Source: Monosporascus cannonballus
Taxonomy: Eukaryota > Ascomycota > Sordariomycetes > Xylariales
Direction of reading: 5' to 3'
Assembly: GCA_004154925.1 (NCBI GenBank)
Contig: QJNS01000205.1
Coordinates: 62,001-126,000 of the forward strand
DNA length: 64,000 bases
Positions 50,401 through 60,719 of the stretch are shown in pieces. The translations under genes were made by a program, and so were the position numbers. The notes under the pieces are model-generated. The model searched no databases. It was not told the DNA's origin and saw only the letters and a program-made list of their open reading frames with translations. Within the stretch, counting starts at the first letter, position 1, and the number at the start of each line of letters is the position of its first letter.

Positions 50401-52860
50401 TGTTCCCATAAAAATGTTTGGTTTTTCCAGTTAATATGTAAATTACTGGATCTAAATTACGGCATTCCCAAGATAATATTATGCCCGGAAATATCGGTAA
50501 TGTCCAGTATAATCCATTTTTGGTATCCTTAAATCCGTACTGGGAATTCCTTAATTTCCCGTAAAATTCGTCCGTTTTCGTATATAAATAAGTTTCCGTT
50601 TACCGTACGTAATTTATAAAATTTTAATTTATATTTCCAAAAAATCTGATATTTTTCTATTACTAAAGGAAAAATAAAATTTCCTTCAGCTTCTAAATTA
50701 ATTATGACCTTAAACGTTTTGTTTTTGTACTGAAAAGGAATCTCGATTTGGCTGCGTAATCCTTTAGTTATTTCGCATAAGGTTTTGTAAGCTAAAGTTC
50801 CTCAATATCTTAATTTCGAAGGCCTCGGTAATTTTTTGATTTTTGATACCGTCCGATTTAAACAGGTTTTTATTTGCGAACTTTTTTGACAGCATATTTG
50901 GTATATTGATTGTTTTTATATCGGAATTAAGTTTTTTTGCCGTATTTGCATTATGGCTTTAGGGTTGGAATTTTTTTTTTATTTATCCCTTAGTTTTATA
51001 TTTTCCGAATTATGGGATTAAAAAAGTGGATTTCCGAAAAAGGTATTCCCATATTTAGGAACTTATGTTAAACGCAAAGTATCGAAAAGTAATATAAGCA
51101 TCCTTGCGATATGGCCTTTTAACTCCGTTTTAATTTAAGGTATATATAGCAAAGTTTTAGGTATTTTGGCCATCGTAAGGTTTTTATATATCGGTATTCG
51201 TTATTTAACTTAATAAAGGTTTTATTATTCCACCCGGGCTAAAAGTTATTATTTTTTTGGCTTAAAAATAAATAAAGTAATTATTAAGATAACAAATAAT
51301 AAAATATAAAAAATCGTAAGGATTTATTAATAATATTTTTTAATAAATAATACATTTTGGGAATTCGTAAAGCTCCGGGGATAATTATTTATGATTATTA
51401 ACGTTTGGTTGAAATTAACCGTCCTTTATATGTATTTTATATTTCTAGGAATTTTAATAACATTAGCATCTTAGTTTTATAGTTATTCTGGAAGCCGTTT
51501 ATCCTGGGTAATATTTGTAAGCTTTAACCTTAAAATCCTGTTAAATTAGATAATCTTTATATTCTGGGTTATCGTTTTGAATTTAAATAATTATAATAAT
51601 AATGAATTCTGGCTGGAAGGAAATCGAATTAACCTTTTTCTTTTCCTTTTTTGCCTTATTGTCGGCTTTTTGCTTAATTATTTTGATTTTCTTCTAGGGT
51701 TAAGGAATTCCTTTTTTCTTAAAGTTTCTCTTTGCGGAGGAGCGATATTCGTTCTTAAAATGCCCCTTTTTGCCACAATAAAAACATTTTATTTTGGATT
51801 TGTTTTTCTTAGGTTTTTTCGAAACGGAATTCGCTTCCTTTTAAGGCTTACCTTTATATTTTTTGGTTCGGCTGCTAAAGCCCTTATCGTTATTTTGTTT
51901 GTTAATTCTTTTTTTTTCGAGGTACCGGTCGAAAATTCGTTTATCGGTAATAATTATCTTATCGGTATATTCCGCGAAAAATCCAATTTTAAATACTTTG
52001 TACATTTTATCCTTAATCAAAAGTTTTAGGCCGTCGTAATAAGGGTAAAATAACGCGTTTTCCGGTAAATTCAAAATGGCGGCCAAACGGTTAAACTTAG
52101 TCGTATATTTAACGGCTAACTTGGTTTGATAAAGAAAATGGAATTACTTAATAATATTTTGTTCCTTATTTGGGTTTCCGAATAAGACTTTTATTCTTTT
52201 TTTAAAGTTTTCGTATTTGCTAAAAATATAATTAATAAGGTCCGAAAATTTTTCCGGATATCTTTTAAGATAATCTGTTAAAACGGGCTCAAACCACTTC
52301 CGGATTTGTTCGGTTAGTAACTGGGAAATGGCCATCATTTTTTAATAATCCTCCGTTAAAAAGCTTTTATAAAATTTAAGGTAAAATCTGGCTTAAACCA
52401 AAAATCCATCAGAATTCTTTAATCCGTTATAAGGCTTAAAGGGAATTGGTTTATAACCCTTAACGTCTGGCATTCCATAGTAACTAAGCGGTGGGACTGT
52501 TCCTTCTCGTACCCGGTTAGCTCCAAACAGTGGCAGAATCGAAATTCTTCCTGGTATTTGTCTTATGTTTAACGAAGGTGGTCGGTAGCCAGCCCCTTGG
52601 CTTCGTTTCCTTAAAAAGCCAAATTATGGAAAAGCCGGTTTTCTTTTTTTGGCGAGCCGAATATTCTCCTTTTTCAGGCCCTTGACCTCTTGGGCTAAAA
52701 GGTCTAATCGTTTTTCCATAATAAGTTCTTTTTCTTTAGTTAAACGCTTTGGTACCTTTTTTTTTTGTTTTCGAGTCGAATATTTTTTCTTTTTTTTATT
52801 TATTTCATCCCTTTATACCTTAATTATTTCCCTTACGGGTAAAGGTTATTGCTAGGGTTA
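47430..52860 (-). pseudogene. Gypsy gag-pol of element D2
   Basis: The gag N-terminal coil is near 52,760-52,640 ('KRLTKEKELIMEKRLDLLAQ', 'KKENIRLAKKRKP'). The gag core is partly open: 52,144-52,338 ('FSDLINYIFSKYENFKKRIK', 'LFGNPNKEQ') and 51,841-52,086 ('MAAILNLPENALFYPYYDGL', 'DKIIITDKRIFDRYLEKK'). The CCHC knuckle at about 51,757-51,805 is nearly intact: K-C-F-Y-C-G-K-K-G-H-F-K-N-E-Y, only the last Cys changed to Tyr. The RT box Y-L-D-D-I-I is intact at 49,703-49,720 within 'KFVFVYLDDIIIYS'. Integrase and a chromodomain remnant lie at 47,430-47,530. The overlapping plus-strand frame 51,577-52,029 is a shadow. Confidence 0.87.
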
Positions 52861-53112
52861 AAAGGAAAAAGTGCTTTCCTAAAATTTAATAGTAAAAGAT
52901 GCCATATTATTTATTAGCTGGAAAACTTTTTCAATAAGTAATAAATTGTTTAATCCGGTTATTAATTTTTTACTGATTAATAACGGAGATCGGGTATGTT
53001 ATTTATTTTTTGAATATCGTCCTATGCCGTCGTCTGCATTAAATTTAAAAAGGCTTATACCCTAATTAGGCAGTAAATTATTCGTTAGTTATTAATTAAG
53101 GAATTATCAAAA

Positions 53113-53532
53113 TATAACGAACCTGTTATATATCCATCTGGAGATATAAATAATATCCGAAATAAGGTTTTAATTTGCAAATAATAATAAGGTAAGGAAT
53201 TATTTAATGGTTTATTCGTTAAAAAAATTTAAAAACTTTTCCCTTAATTAAAAAACGGTATAATTACCTTTTGATTAAGAGCTTAAATTAATAACTAAGG
53301 AGCGAAACTAAATAAATGCTATTTACATAAAAGATTAACTTGTTATATACCTTTTAGTCCCAAAGTAAGTGCGTCGTGGATCTATGTGATTTATGTGATC
53401 TAATTAATCCATCAGATCACTTAGATTACATCGATCAGGCCAAGAACTCCCTTCCGGAGTTTAGCCGTGAAAGGTCCACGCTAGGCCTCAAAAGTTGGTT
53501 CCCTTGAGACAGGAACCCCTGTTCCTGTAACA
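53113..53532 (-). repeat. 5' LTR of element D2
   Basis: 420 bp, left edge TATAACGAACCTG, right edge CCCTGTTCCTGTAACA. The right ~150 bp keep much G+C and look almost unmutated. Followed by the TSD CATAA. Confidence 0.92.
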
Positions 53533-53537
53533 CATAA

Positions 53538-54940
53538 TAACAAAAGGGGTTTTTTTATGGATATTACTTTTTTTCGAGTTAACCTTTTGTTTCGGCCAGC
53601 TGCTGGATATTTTCTGGGGCTATAATTCGAAGTTATCGATATTATTGCTTATCGTTTTTATTATTTCCGATAGGGTTTGGAAAATTGAATCTCTTATAAT
53701 ATATACGGGTAATTCTTTCGTAAATATATTGCTTTTATTTTTCGTAATCGGGATATTTTAGTCGTTGATAATATATGGCGTACGTTTTGCCGTATCGATT
53801 AAGGGTTCCGGGACAGATTTTTTTTGTCCAGTTTTGGTATTCGCGTAATTATCCTTATAATGCTTTTGGTTATGTTTGCAATATTTGTTAAGCTAGCTTT
53901 TTAATTTTTTATATTTTTCGTCGAATTTCTTATCGTAATAATCCTTATTAAACCTTTTGTTTAAGGCTTAATACCTATTTGGCTTAAATCAGATTAATAA
54001 CTTTGCTATCGTTTCTTTAATTATTTCTGGACTATTCCTCCGGTATAAAGATCCAGTTATCTTATCGTAATTTCTTAGGTTTCTTATATTTATAAGCCTT
54101 ATATCTTATTTTGCTATAATTAAAGTATTTAATTTAGCTTTAATTTTATATCTGGGTAACGCCGAATTCAATAGGCCCTGGCGCCGTTTCGTAAAAAATC
54201 AGGGGTGCGTTTTGTTTTTTCCTTTGGTTAAACTTGTTATATCCCAAACGTAAAGCATATTATCCTTTTTTTTCCTATCGTTTTTCAAACTGTCGATTAT
54301 TAATTTTAATTACCTTTACAATATAGTGATTTAAGATAATCCGTCGTTTAATCCAAATAATTTCATTTTTTAAATTATCTTTTAAGCTTTTACAAAATAT
54401 AATAATAAGGGCGTTAACTTTATTATTTCTTTATCTTGCCTTAACTGCAAATTTTTTAAAGGTTATGGCGTATTTAAATATAAATGTTTTTGTTTAAGTT
54501 ATAGAAATTATTAAGCCGTAAATCGTTTTTTATCCGGATTGCCGAAGTTATTACGTATTTTGTCCTCGAAATTGATATAAAATAAAAAGATTTTATTAAT
54601 AAAAATTTTTATCCGGCTTTTTTATTTCCAAAAAGTTTTTCATAATGGATTTAAATTAATTAATTGCATTTTCTATTAAGTATGCCTTTATTGCTAAAAC
54701 CGTATCCGCTGGATTATTAAGGTCCAAAAAACGAAGGTAAATTCGTACCTAGATTAGGAAAATTTAAGGGTTGCTTTTTTTATCGTAAGGTTCTGGTTTT
54801 TTGGGCTTTATGCGGCCGAAAAAGATTTAAGTAAGTGGCGTAGCCCTAAGTTATCGAACCTTCTTTTCTAGTTTTCGAATTCGAGCTTAGAATTGTTAAA
54901 TAAGGGTTTTTTAAGCGCTGGTTAATATTTTAATAATGTG
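53538..54940 (-). pseudogene. Gypsy gag of element E
   Basis: Read leftward from a coiled N-terminus ('ARIRKLEKKVR', near 54,885-54,850, with Gln codons now stops) to the CCHC knuckle at about 54,081-54,129, which reads K-Y-F-N-Y-S-K-I-R-Y-K-A-Y-K: all three Cys and the His have become Tyr, a fully RIP-destroyed knuckle. It continues across D2 into the 45,754-46,275 fragment. It once encoded the nucleocapsid that packages element RNA. Confidence 0.75.
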
Positions 54941-54988
54941 AAAAATTGCTTAGAATTTAACGGTATTATTAAATAAAAATTTACAACG

Positions 54989-55360
54989 TATAACGAATTA
55001 TACGTTTAAACCAATTAATTAACCTTAAGTCGACGGGTTTATATTAATAGGAGTATCGTAAAAATTTAAGCAATAAATATAGTAATATATTACGTTTCGT
55101 AATACCAAAGGTGCCTTAAGTAACGATATTATATTACAAGCGAGTATTATTTAAACTATGGAAATAATAAGCATATATATCTTAATCCCTTTATTATCGC
55201 TTATTTCTGTTCAGCAAAGCCCTATTAAGCAATTGCTTAATGTTACTCAATCGTACTTAGTTAAAACTCGTTAAGTACTAATCACGTAACTCTGAACTAA
55301 CGTAGCTTTGTGATCTTGGCTGAACTGTTTTTGCAGGCCCAGTTAACTTGGGTTGTAACA
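54989..55360 (-). repeat. 5' LTR of element E
   Basis: 372 bp, same length as the left LTR. Left edge mutated to TATAACGAATTATACG, right edge GGGTTGTAACA, followed by TTAAT (target-site copy). The leader just inside it carries AATAATACCGTT, shared with elements A and B. Confidence 0.92.
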
Positions 55361-55365
55361 TTAAT

Positions 55366-56165
55366 CTTAATTATTATAACGATTTAATCCTATAAATAAT
55401 TAGGCTGATAAAGCTTAAAGTTTTTTTTATATTTTTTTAGGCCGTCGAATAAGTTAGTTATTAATATTTTTATTTTTAATTTAATTTAAAAACGAATTAA
55501 ATGAACGTATTACCGTAATTAGATATTAACCTTTTTTATCGTAATTACTAGATCTGTATTTTGGTTTTTATTCTTTTCGTCCATTATTTCGAAAATTTTC
55601 GTCAATATTTATTTAAATCATTTGTAATTTTTTAAAATTCGTATTATTTTGCATTTCGTTTTTTAATTGATAAGGTAACGTATTTTCTTATAACTGGCTC
55701 GTACCAAATAGTTGTATTTCCGGTAAATCGTTTAATTACGAATTCGATTGGTCTAATAGACATAATTAATCGAATAAGAATATACCCGAAATATATTCGG
55801 CATTAAGTTAAAAACAGTTATAACTTAGTTAAGGTTCCGTCGAAAAGTTTTGGCTTGGAAAACTTAAGAACTTTTCCTAATTTCTTAATGGAATTTAGCT
55901 AAATAATTTAACTCGTTCGAAAAGGTTTTTTAATCTCGGGAGCCGTTTTTTCCCTCAAGCCTTTCGTAGGCGGCTTGAAGGGCCGTCGTAAGGTTATAAT
56001 TGTTTTTTAAAGCTGAACGGTAAGTTCGTTTATAGCATCCAAACGTTGAAGAACTTCTTCGCAAGAAAGGCGACCCTTTTCCTTTTCCGCCTCGGATTCT
56101 ATTCTAATATCCGGCTTATTAAGAACCTGGTAAGTGGGTTGTTCGGGCTACTTAGTGGAAAACAT
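55366..56165 (-). pseudogene. Gag N-terminus of element C
   Basis: The start ATG at 56,163-56,165 lies 57 bp inside the 5' LTR. The product opens 'MFSTK', stop (Trp), 'PEQPTYQVLNKPDIRIE', then an acidic/Leu helix 'CEEVLQRLDAINELTVQL' with Gln to stop. A second part around 55,860-55,830 has 'PKLFDGTLTKL', the same as 'PELFDGTLMTL' in B, a Ty3/Gypsy gag signature. It is cut by element E at 55,361 and continues at 34,281. The region is only lightly mutated near its start. Confidence 0.8.
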
Positions 56166-56221
56166 AATGTCGGCGATATTGTTCAAAATTTAACAGTATT
56201 ACTGAGCAAAAGCTTCTAACG

Positions 56222-56570
56222 TATAACGGCTAAACGGTTTAACCAATTATTAAACCTTAGTTGTACGGATTTATGTTAATAAAAGTATTATAAGATTTTG
56301 TAATAATAAGATAACTTAATTATATCTCTTAATATCGAAGGTGCAAAAGTTATATTGCAAACGATTAATATTAGTAAGTATTTTAAGCTGGTACTATTTA
56401 GATTATGGAAATAATAAGCGTATTATACTTGGATCTGGTTACTAATTATCGTTAGATCATTATGATTTCGCAAAATCCCAATAATCCTAACTCTCGTTAC
56501 GCAACCCTTTTTCTGGTGCTCCACCTACTTTGACTGTTTCCGGCTGTGCCAAGGACGTTGGGTTATAACA
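56222..56570 (-). repeat. 5' LTR of element C
   Basis: 349 bp, edges TATAACGGCTAAACGG and GGTTATAACA. About 66 bp shorter than the other C LTR, the missing part lying near 56,492. If still active it would transcribe leftward, away from the GC-balanced gene island. Confidence 0.85.
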
Positions 56571-56884
56571 ATAACTTAAATAAGCTTATACGATAACCTA
56601 ATAAGTTAAAAAATTTTCTGGATTCGTAATGTCTTTTGGCGATCCTTATTGACTCTTTATTTTATAAGCATGCCTTTAATACGGTATATTATATATTATT
56701 TATTAATTTGGTAACCTTTAAAGGTTAAACGTCTTGATTTTTTACGTTTTATTTCCTTAATTGCTTAAGCCGCACGGAATTAAGCTGAAATCTGCGTATC
56801 GTTCGAAAGCGCAGATTTTGGTAAATAAGAAAATAATTTTACAATTTTCTTAAGCGTTGTTGAGATGGTTTTTATAGGGAAAGA
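56571..56884. other. AT-rich flank with a perfect hairpin
   Basis: AT-rich border between element C and the GC-balanced island. No gene is recognised. It contains a perfect 9-bp inverted repeat AAATCTGCG (56,788-56,796) and CGCAGATTT (56,810-56,818) with a 13-nt loop. Confidence 0.6.
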
Positions 56885-56921
56885 AATCAGTAAGTGGATC
56901 GACGCGCAACGCGAATGTGGA

Positions 56922-56985
56922 GTGGCGCGTTGATGGGGTGGCGCGTTGATGGGGTGGCGCGTTGATGGGGTGGCCCGTTCGTTGG
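56922..56985 (+). repeat. 16-bp tandem repeat at the island border
   Basis: Three exact copies of GTGGCGCGTTGATGGG (56,922-56,937, 56,938-56,953, 56,954-56,969) and a diverged fourth (GTGGCCCGTTCGTTGG, 56,970-56,985). It is GC-rich, free of RIP, and lies just where base composition jumps. A chance minus-strand frame (56,780-57,001) translates it as repeats and is not a gene. Confidence 0.9.
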
Positions 56986-57390
56986 GGGGCCATCTTACCA
57001 CAACACGAATCCTCCGAAAGTGATATTGGTCCTTTTGAGCTGAGAATGTTGGTGCAAATGGTTACTTTTTCACGCTATTGTCGCATAAAAGTGACGGGTT
57101 CCCAAAAACATAATAGCGGCTTGGTCATGGGATTCCCGAGAAACGTTACCCCTGCAGTGGATAATGAATCCGCCCTGAATTGGGGGAGCGCCTTAGGCAA
57201 GATGTAATACTCGAGGAGATGCAGTAACGCGTGCTCGTGGTAGTCGCCAGCCTTCGAATTCGGCCCGGTCTATATCGAGGCGCCGGTTCTGCGCAGTACT
57301 TATTACTCCCGTTGTGACTTGATTCGACTCCGCCCGCCGTGTAAACCCGGACTAGACACCTGAGCTGTCTCTCTCCGATTCCACTGCAAC
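56986..57390. other. GC-balanced region upstream of the secreted-protein pseudogene
   Basis: Unmutated DNA with several overlapping open frames on both strands (for example 56,962-57,207 plus, 57,146-57,496 minus). None has a recognisable product, Kozak context or introns supporting it. It probably holds the promoter and 5' leader of the gene starting at 57,391. Confidence 0.45.
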
Positions 57391-58679
57391 ATGGTGTATA
57401 CCCAGACGCTTGCTGGGCGACTTTGCTTGACATTTGTCTTGACCTTTGCGGCCGCGTCGGTTCTGTACAGAAGGTGAGTATCCATGGTTGGCGCATTGAG
57501 TCATCAGTCCCTGCCCCAGGTCCTCGACGGCCCTAAATTTGAAACCATAGTGATCCCTCTGCGGGAGCCCCTCTTCTTTCTCGCCAGGATGACCTCCCAG
57601 AAGCCGAGTGCGACGCACCTTGTGAGCTGGGCGGCCCCTGTAGCTCGTTCATCTGCCCGCTCGCAGACGTCTGGAAACGAAGCCCCTAAGTGAGGGAGGA
57701 TTCAGTGGCGAGCCCGCGCAGCTTAACAGTACTTCTATTGAGTCGCGTCATGCCCTCGTGAAGAGGTTATTTCGATACAGTACAACCTCGAGTGAGTATA
57801 CTGGCGACAGGAGGCCAACCAGGCAAGAGATTGATGCCTACCTACCAGGAGTTTGGCAAGGCGGCGAGATTGCATATTTTGGAACTGTTCACAACTTTTT
57901 CTCAGGTATGCTGAATGACGCGGCAGGGAGCCACGTCCATGCTATTTCTTCGTTGTCATTGAATTTATTGGATGTCCGGGGACTGACTCAAGTGTGTTAA
58001 CAGGGGCTGACGAAAGGGCCGTGATGCGCCAGAGAGCTTCCGGGAACGAGCCATTTCAATTTGGCACAGGAGGGCTCCATGGGTGTACAATGGTACGTTA
58101 TTAAGACTTCTGGGGCGCGCGTGTGGGCCGACTAACATGTCAACTACAGGTAGCCATCATCTCGAATAGGGGTGTCTGGATGGTAAGTTGGACTGAAGTT
58201 GCCAGTCCCGGCTTACTGATGGAGTACGCTCATCTCTCGGCATTGTGACAGGCACACTTCTGGGAAATATACTCGAATGGGCCCAGGGAGTCGATTCTAC
58301 GCGCAATACCGCGTTTAGAGAGAGGGTTCTCGACGCAATGCAAGGCAACCCAGTTACAAGACCGACGCCGAATCAGTCTGGAAAGCCATATATTCCTCCA
58401 AACGGTCCCGCAGTGAACCCAGACCTCTTCAAACAAGACAGCGACGAGACAAAATTGATTTTTATGACCCCGACCAGGGATGGAAAGCAGCTAGGCTTGG
58501 GGAATCTCTTGTATACCAATCGCGTGGCCGAGATTCAGAGCACTGTCCGCCGTATCCTTGGCAGAATTAGGGTGAGGGAATGGGTACCCGTGGGTGACCC
58601 GTGGGAACCTACCCCCCAAAAAAAAACCAACAGGTCACTCATAAAAGATTTCAAAAAAATTTCCGTAAGTAGTTCGTAG
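57391..58679 (+). pseudogene. Secreted Cys-containing fungal protein, five exons, two frameshifts
   Basis: ATG 57,391 opens a signal peptide ('LCLTFVLTFAAASVL'). Proposed exons: 57,391-57,473, 57,551-57,905, 58,004-58,092, 58,150-58,182 and 58,252 to the end; all introns are GT-AG (77, 98, 57 and 69 bp), intron 3 with a CTAAC branch site. Exon 2 encodes C-x3-C-x5-C-x4-C (57,609-57,656). Later parts include 'RQEIDAYLPGVWQGGEIAYF', 'TGGLHGCTM', 'VAIISNRGVWM', 'AHFWE', and a C-terminal 'IFMTPTRDG' and 'LLYTNRVAEIQSTVRRILGR'. Two steps need a 1-nt shift: near the C-run at 57,687-57,690, and between 58,264 and 58,300. Both look like single-base losses. The C-terminus runs into a MITE and stops at 58,677-58,679. 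I believe the 'GCT..VWM.HFWE' core recurs in secreted ascomycete proteins of unknown function, but this is from memory. Position in an AT-rich isochore suggests an effector-like gene, now probably dead. Confidence 0.6.
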
Positions 58680-58723
58680 GTTTTTTCAAATATTTTAAAA
58701 TACCCCCGAGTCACCCATGGGTA
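58585..58723. mobile_element. 135-bp MITE with TA target site
   Basis: Terminal inverted repeats: CCCGTGGGTGACCCGTGGG at 58,587-58,605, and CCCATGGGTGACTCGGGGG as the complement of 58,703-58,721 (16 of 19 match). TA flanks both ends (58,585-58,586 and 58,722-58,723), as for Tc1/mariner/pogo-type elements. It has no coding capacity. It replaces the 3' end of the secreted-protein gene, supplying its present stop codon, and sits at the right edge of the GC-balanced island. Confidence 0.7.
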
Positions 58724-59705
58724 AAGAAATAATCTGAAATAATCGTATACAAGTAGTAAGTCAAAATCTTGAAGTATACGGTAAAATAATAAGAAATAAT
58801 CACATATAACTAACAATCGAAATTTATTAATCATATAAAAATTTTGAGTATTATAAGTAAATTAACGCCATAACCTGCTTGTACTAAACATATTTAAATC
58901 GCATTCTTAACTAAGCTATTAAGCTAAATCCCAAGTACTGTTATTCCGGCGATTTCCTTTCTTTTGATTATTTCGAATCCATTTTTAGCCGATTTAATAC
59001 CTGGTTTTCGAAAACAAATTCCTGATAATTATATTTAAAAGCTTGTTAGGCCATTATAATTACCACAAATTTGTCTGACGAAATCTATATGGTTTTTTTA
59101 TTTCAGTAATTCGTTTTTTATAAAAAATATAAAAATCATTTATTATAAAAAATTATGTTATTTTATAATTATTTTTAAAAAAGGAATTATTTTCGAAAAA
59201 GCTCAAGAAATAATAATTTAATTATTTTCTGTAGAACGATTATAATGTTTTTTTTGGAACCGTATATTAATATTAAATATATATAATTTCGCGAATTACT
59301 TAATAAAAACATGCTTTAGGTATTATTAATAATTAGTCAAATTAGTAATATCGAATTTCGCGTAACGTTCGAATTACACAAAGTTAATTTTAAATTTTCA
59401 AAATACTAATAAAATAATTTTACTTAATTGAAAAAAACAGCATAACGTAAGCTAAATATAGATAAAAACTGCTGGCTTTTTCCAAAAAGCTATATTTTTT
59501 TAGCTAAAGCCTTTTTAAAAAAGAGCCTATAATAACTAAGCGGTTTGCTACTATATTTGCCGCCTATATTAAAAAGTTATTAATATTAACCTGATTAATA
59601 TAAAGCGCATAATATTGTATTAAAAATTCTTTTAAAATTATTGTATGAAATTCTTAATATAATTACACATGTGGTTATAAATAATTAATAAAGTTAATAG
59701 GTTAA
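58724..59705. other. AT-rich spacer between island and element H
   Basis: Strongly AT-rich. 58,724-58,850 has repeated AAGAAATAATC words (58,725 and 58,790). No gene, LTR or TIR is recognised in the rest. The minus-strand frame 58,535-58,834 is a chance frame across the MITE. Confidence 0.5.
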
Positions 59706-60070
59706 TATAACGGCTATGCGGTTTAACCAACTATTAAACCTAAGTCGTCCGGGTTTACATTGGTAAAAGTATTATGAGATTTTAAGAAACAAAAATTACT
59801 TAATTACGTTTCGTAATGCCAAAAACGTTTTGAATAACGAAATTATACTGTAAGCTGATATCATTTAAATAAACAAATAATAAATATATATTTTAATTCT
59901 ACTATTATTATGTATTTTTGCTTAACAAGGTTTTGTTAAACGGTTACCTAATATTTATTACTCGTACTTATTAAACTTTTACAAAGCGTTTATTACGTAG
60001 CTTAGAATAATGTAATTTCCTAATCCTAACTTAACTGTTCTCATAGGTCAAGTTCGGTTATGTCGTAATA
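59706..60070 (-). repeat. 3' LTR of element H
   Basis: 365 bp, left edge TATAACGGCTATGCGG, right edge GTCGTAATA (mutated TTGTAACA). Colinear with the E LTR at 34,282-34,653. Confidence 0.85.
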
Positions 60071-60109
60071 TCATTTTTCTTTTTCTAAAATTTTATTCTC
60101 AATCTTAAC

Positions 60110-60706
60110 CTTTTTTAAATTTAATACTATTTGTTTTTAACATATTAAAATGCGTTATTAAAAATTGTCGTTAAGCTATATTTTTTACTATCTGGCGGCA
60201 AAATATATTTTTTATTTTTTTACGAGTTGAATTCTGAAGTTTTATCGTAGTTTTTATATTTTTTAAGTCTTAAAAATCCGAAATAAAAAAAACGTTTCCA
60301 ATTGCAAAGCCTACGTTAAACGCGGATGGTTTTATGACAGAACCAGCATTTCTTTTTCGTCTTTGAAAAATATCCGCGTCGAAAATTAATGTTTAAAACG
60401 AAAAAAGGTTTTTGCGAAAAAATATTGTTTGGAATTATAAAAACGGTATTAATAAAAAATAAACGAGACAATTGCGCGTTTAATCCGTTTTTGAAAATAA
60501 AAAACTTTTTTTTCGTTTAAAAGAAATAAAAATGGTAAATAAAATTGGTATAACGGAAATTATAATCGTTAAAGGGGTTAAAGGAGCAAAAGCGTTAGGA
60601 GTAAGTTAACGTCGAGGCTTTTATGGCCGTATTAATTCCCCTTGCTGGTCTCATAGACTGGTCCGGTATCGGCAATACCGATTGGTCCGTGGAAAATGCT
60701 AGTTGA
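60110..60706 (+). pseudogene. Antisense Cys-pair ORF of element H
   Basis: Plus strand, opposite pol. At 60,303-60,335 it reads C-K-A-Y-V-K-R-G-W-F-Y, i.e. C-x2-C-x6-C with the last two Cys changed to Tyr, the same module as in E and A. A basic part follows ('RRKLMFKTKKGFCEK'), then after a frame break the tail 'LIDWSGIGNTDWSVENAS' with TGA at 60,704-60,706, resembling the Asp-Trp tails of C and B. Unknown function. Confidence 0.55.
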
Positions 60707-60719
60707 GACGCAATTATAC

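Larger units (their letters stand above)
46276..53532 (-). mobile_element. Gypsy element D2 (minus strand, inside E)
   Basis: 7,257 bp, a second member of the D lineage in the same orientation as D1 and 522 bp from it, with two 420-bp LTRs (46,276-46,695 and 53,113-53,532). It has a perfect target-site duplication CATAA (46,271-46,275 and 53,533-53,537), different from that of D1, so the two are independent insertions rather than a tandem duplication. The E sequence continues across it: 46,240-46,275 joins to 53,538 onward, matching element C at 33,490-33,560. Confidence 0.93.
34282..55360 (-). mobile_element. Gypsy element E (minus strand, inside C, split by D1 and D2)
   Basis: A member of the A/F/G/H family with two 372-bp LTRs (34,282-34,653 and 54,989-55,360). 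The target-site duplication is perfect: TTAAT at 34,277-34,281 and 55,361-55,365. The internal region is in three pieces (34,654-38,527, 45,754-46,275, 53,533-54,988) separated by D1 and D2. Without them it measures about 6.6 kb, close to A (6.73 kb). Joining the pieces keeps colinearity with C and A. Confidence 0.92.
28632..56570 (-). mobile_element. Gypsy element C (minus strand, outermost of a three-level nest)
   Basis: A Ty3/Gypsy element of the B/C lineage. Its 3' LTR is at 28,632-29,046 and its 5' LTR at 56,222-56,570. The internal region is split into 29,047-34,281 and 55,361-56,221 by element E, which itself holds D1 and D2. Subtracting E gives about 6.86 kb, the same as B. The flanking 5-mers ATAAA and ATAAC are close but not identical, so the target-site duplication is uncertain. 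The two LTRs differ in length (415 and 349 bp) by an internal ~66-bp block. Confidence 0.85.

Noticed and set aside
51577..52029. 150-codon plus-strand open frame
   Set aside because: It is the complement of D2 gag and zinc knuckle; the minus strand carries the recognisable CCHC and gag motifs.
57146..57618. Overlapping minus-strand frames of 116, 88 and 60 codons in the island
   Set aside because: They run antisense to the spliced gene (signal peptide, introns), overlap each other in different frames and show no motif.
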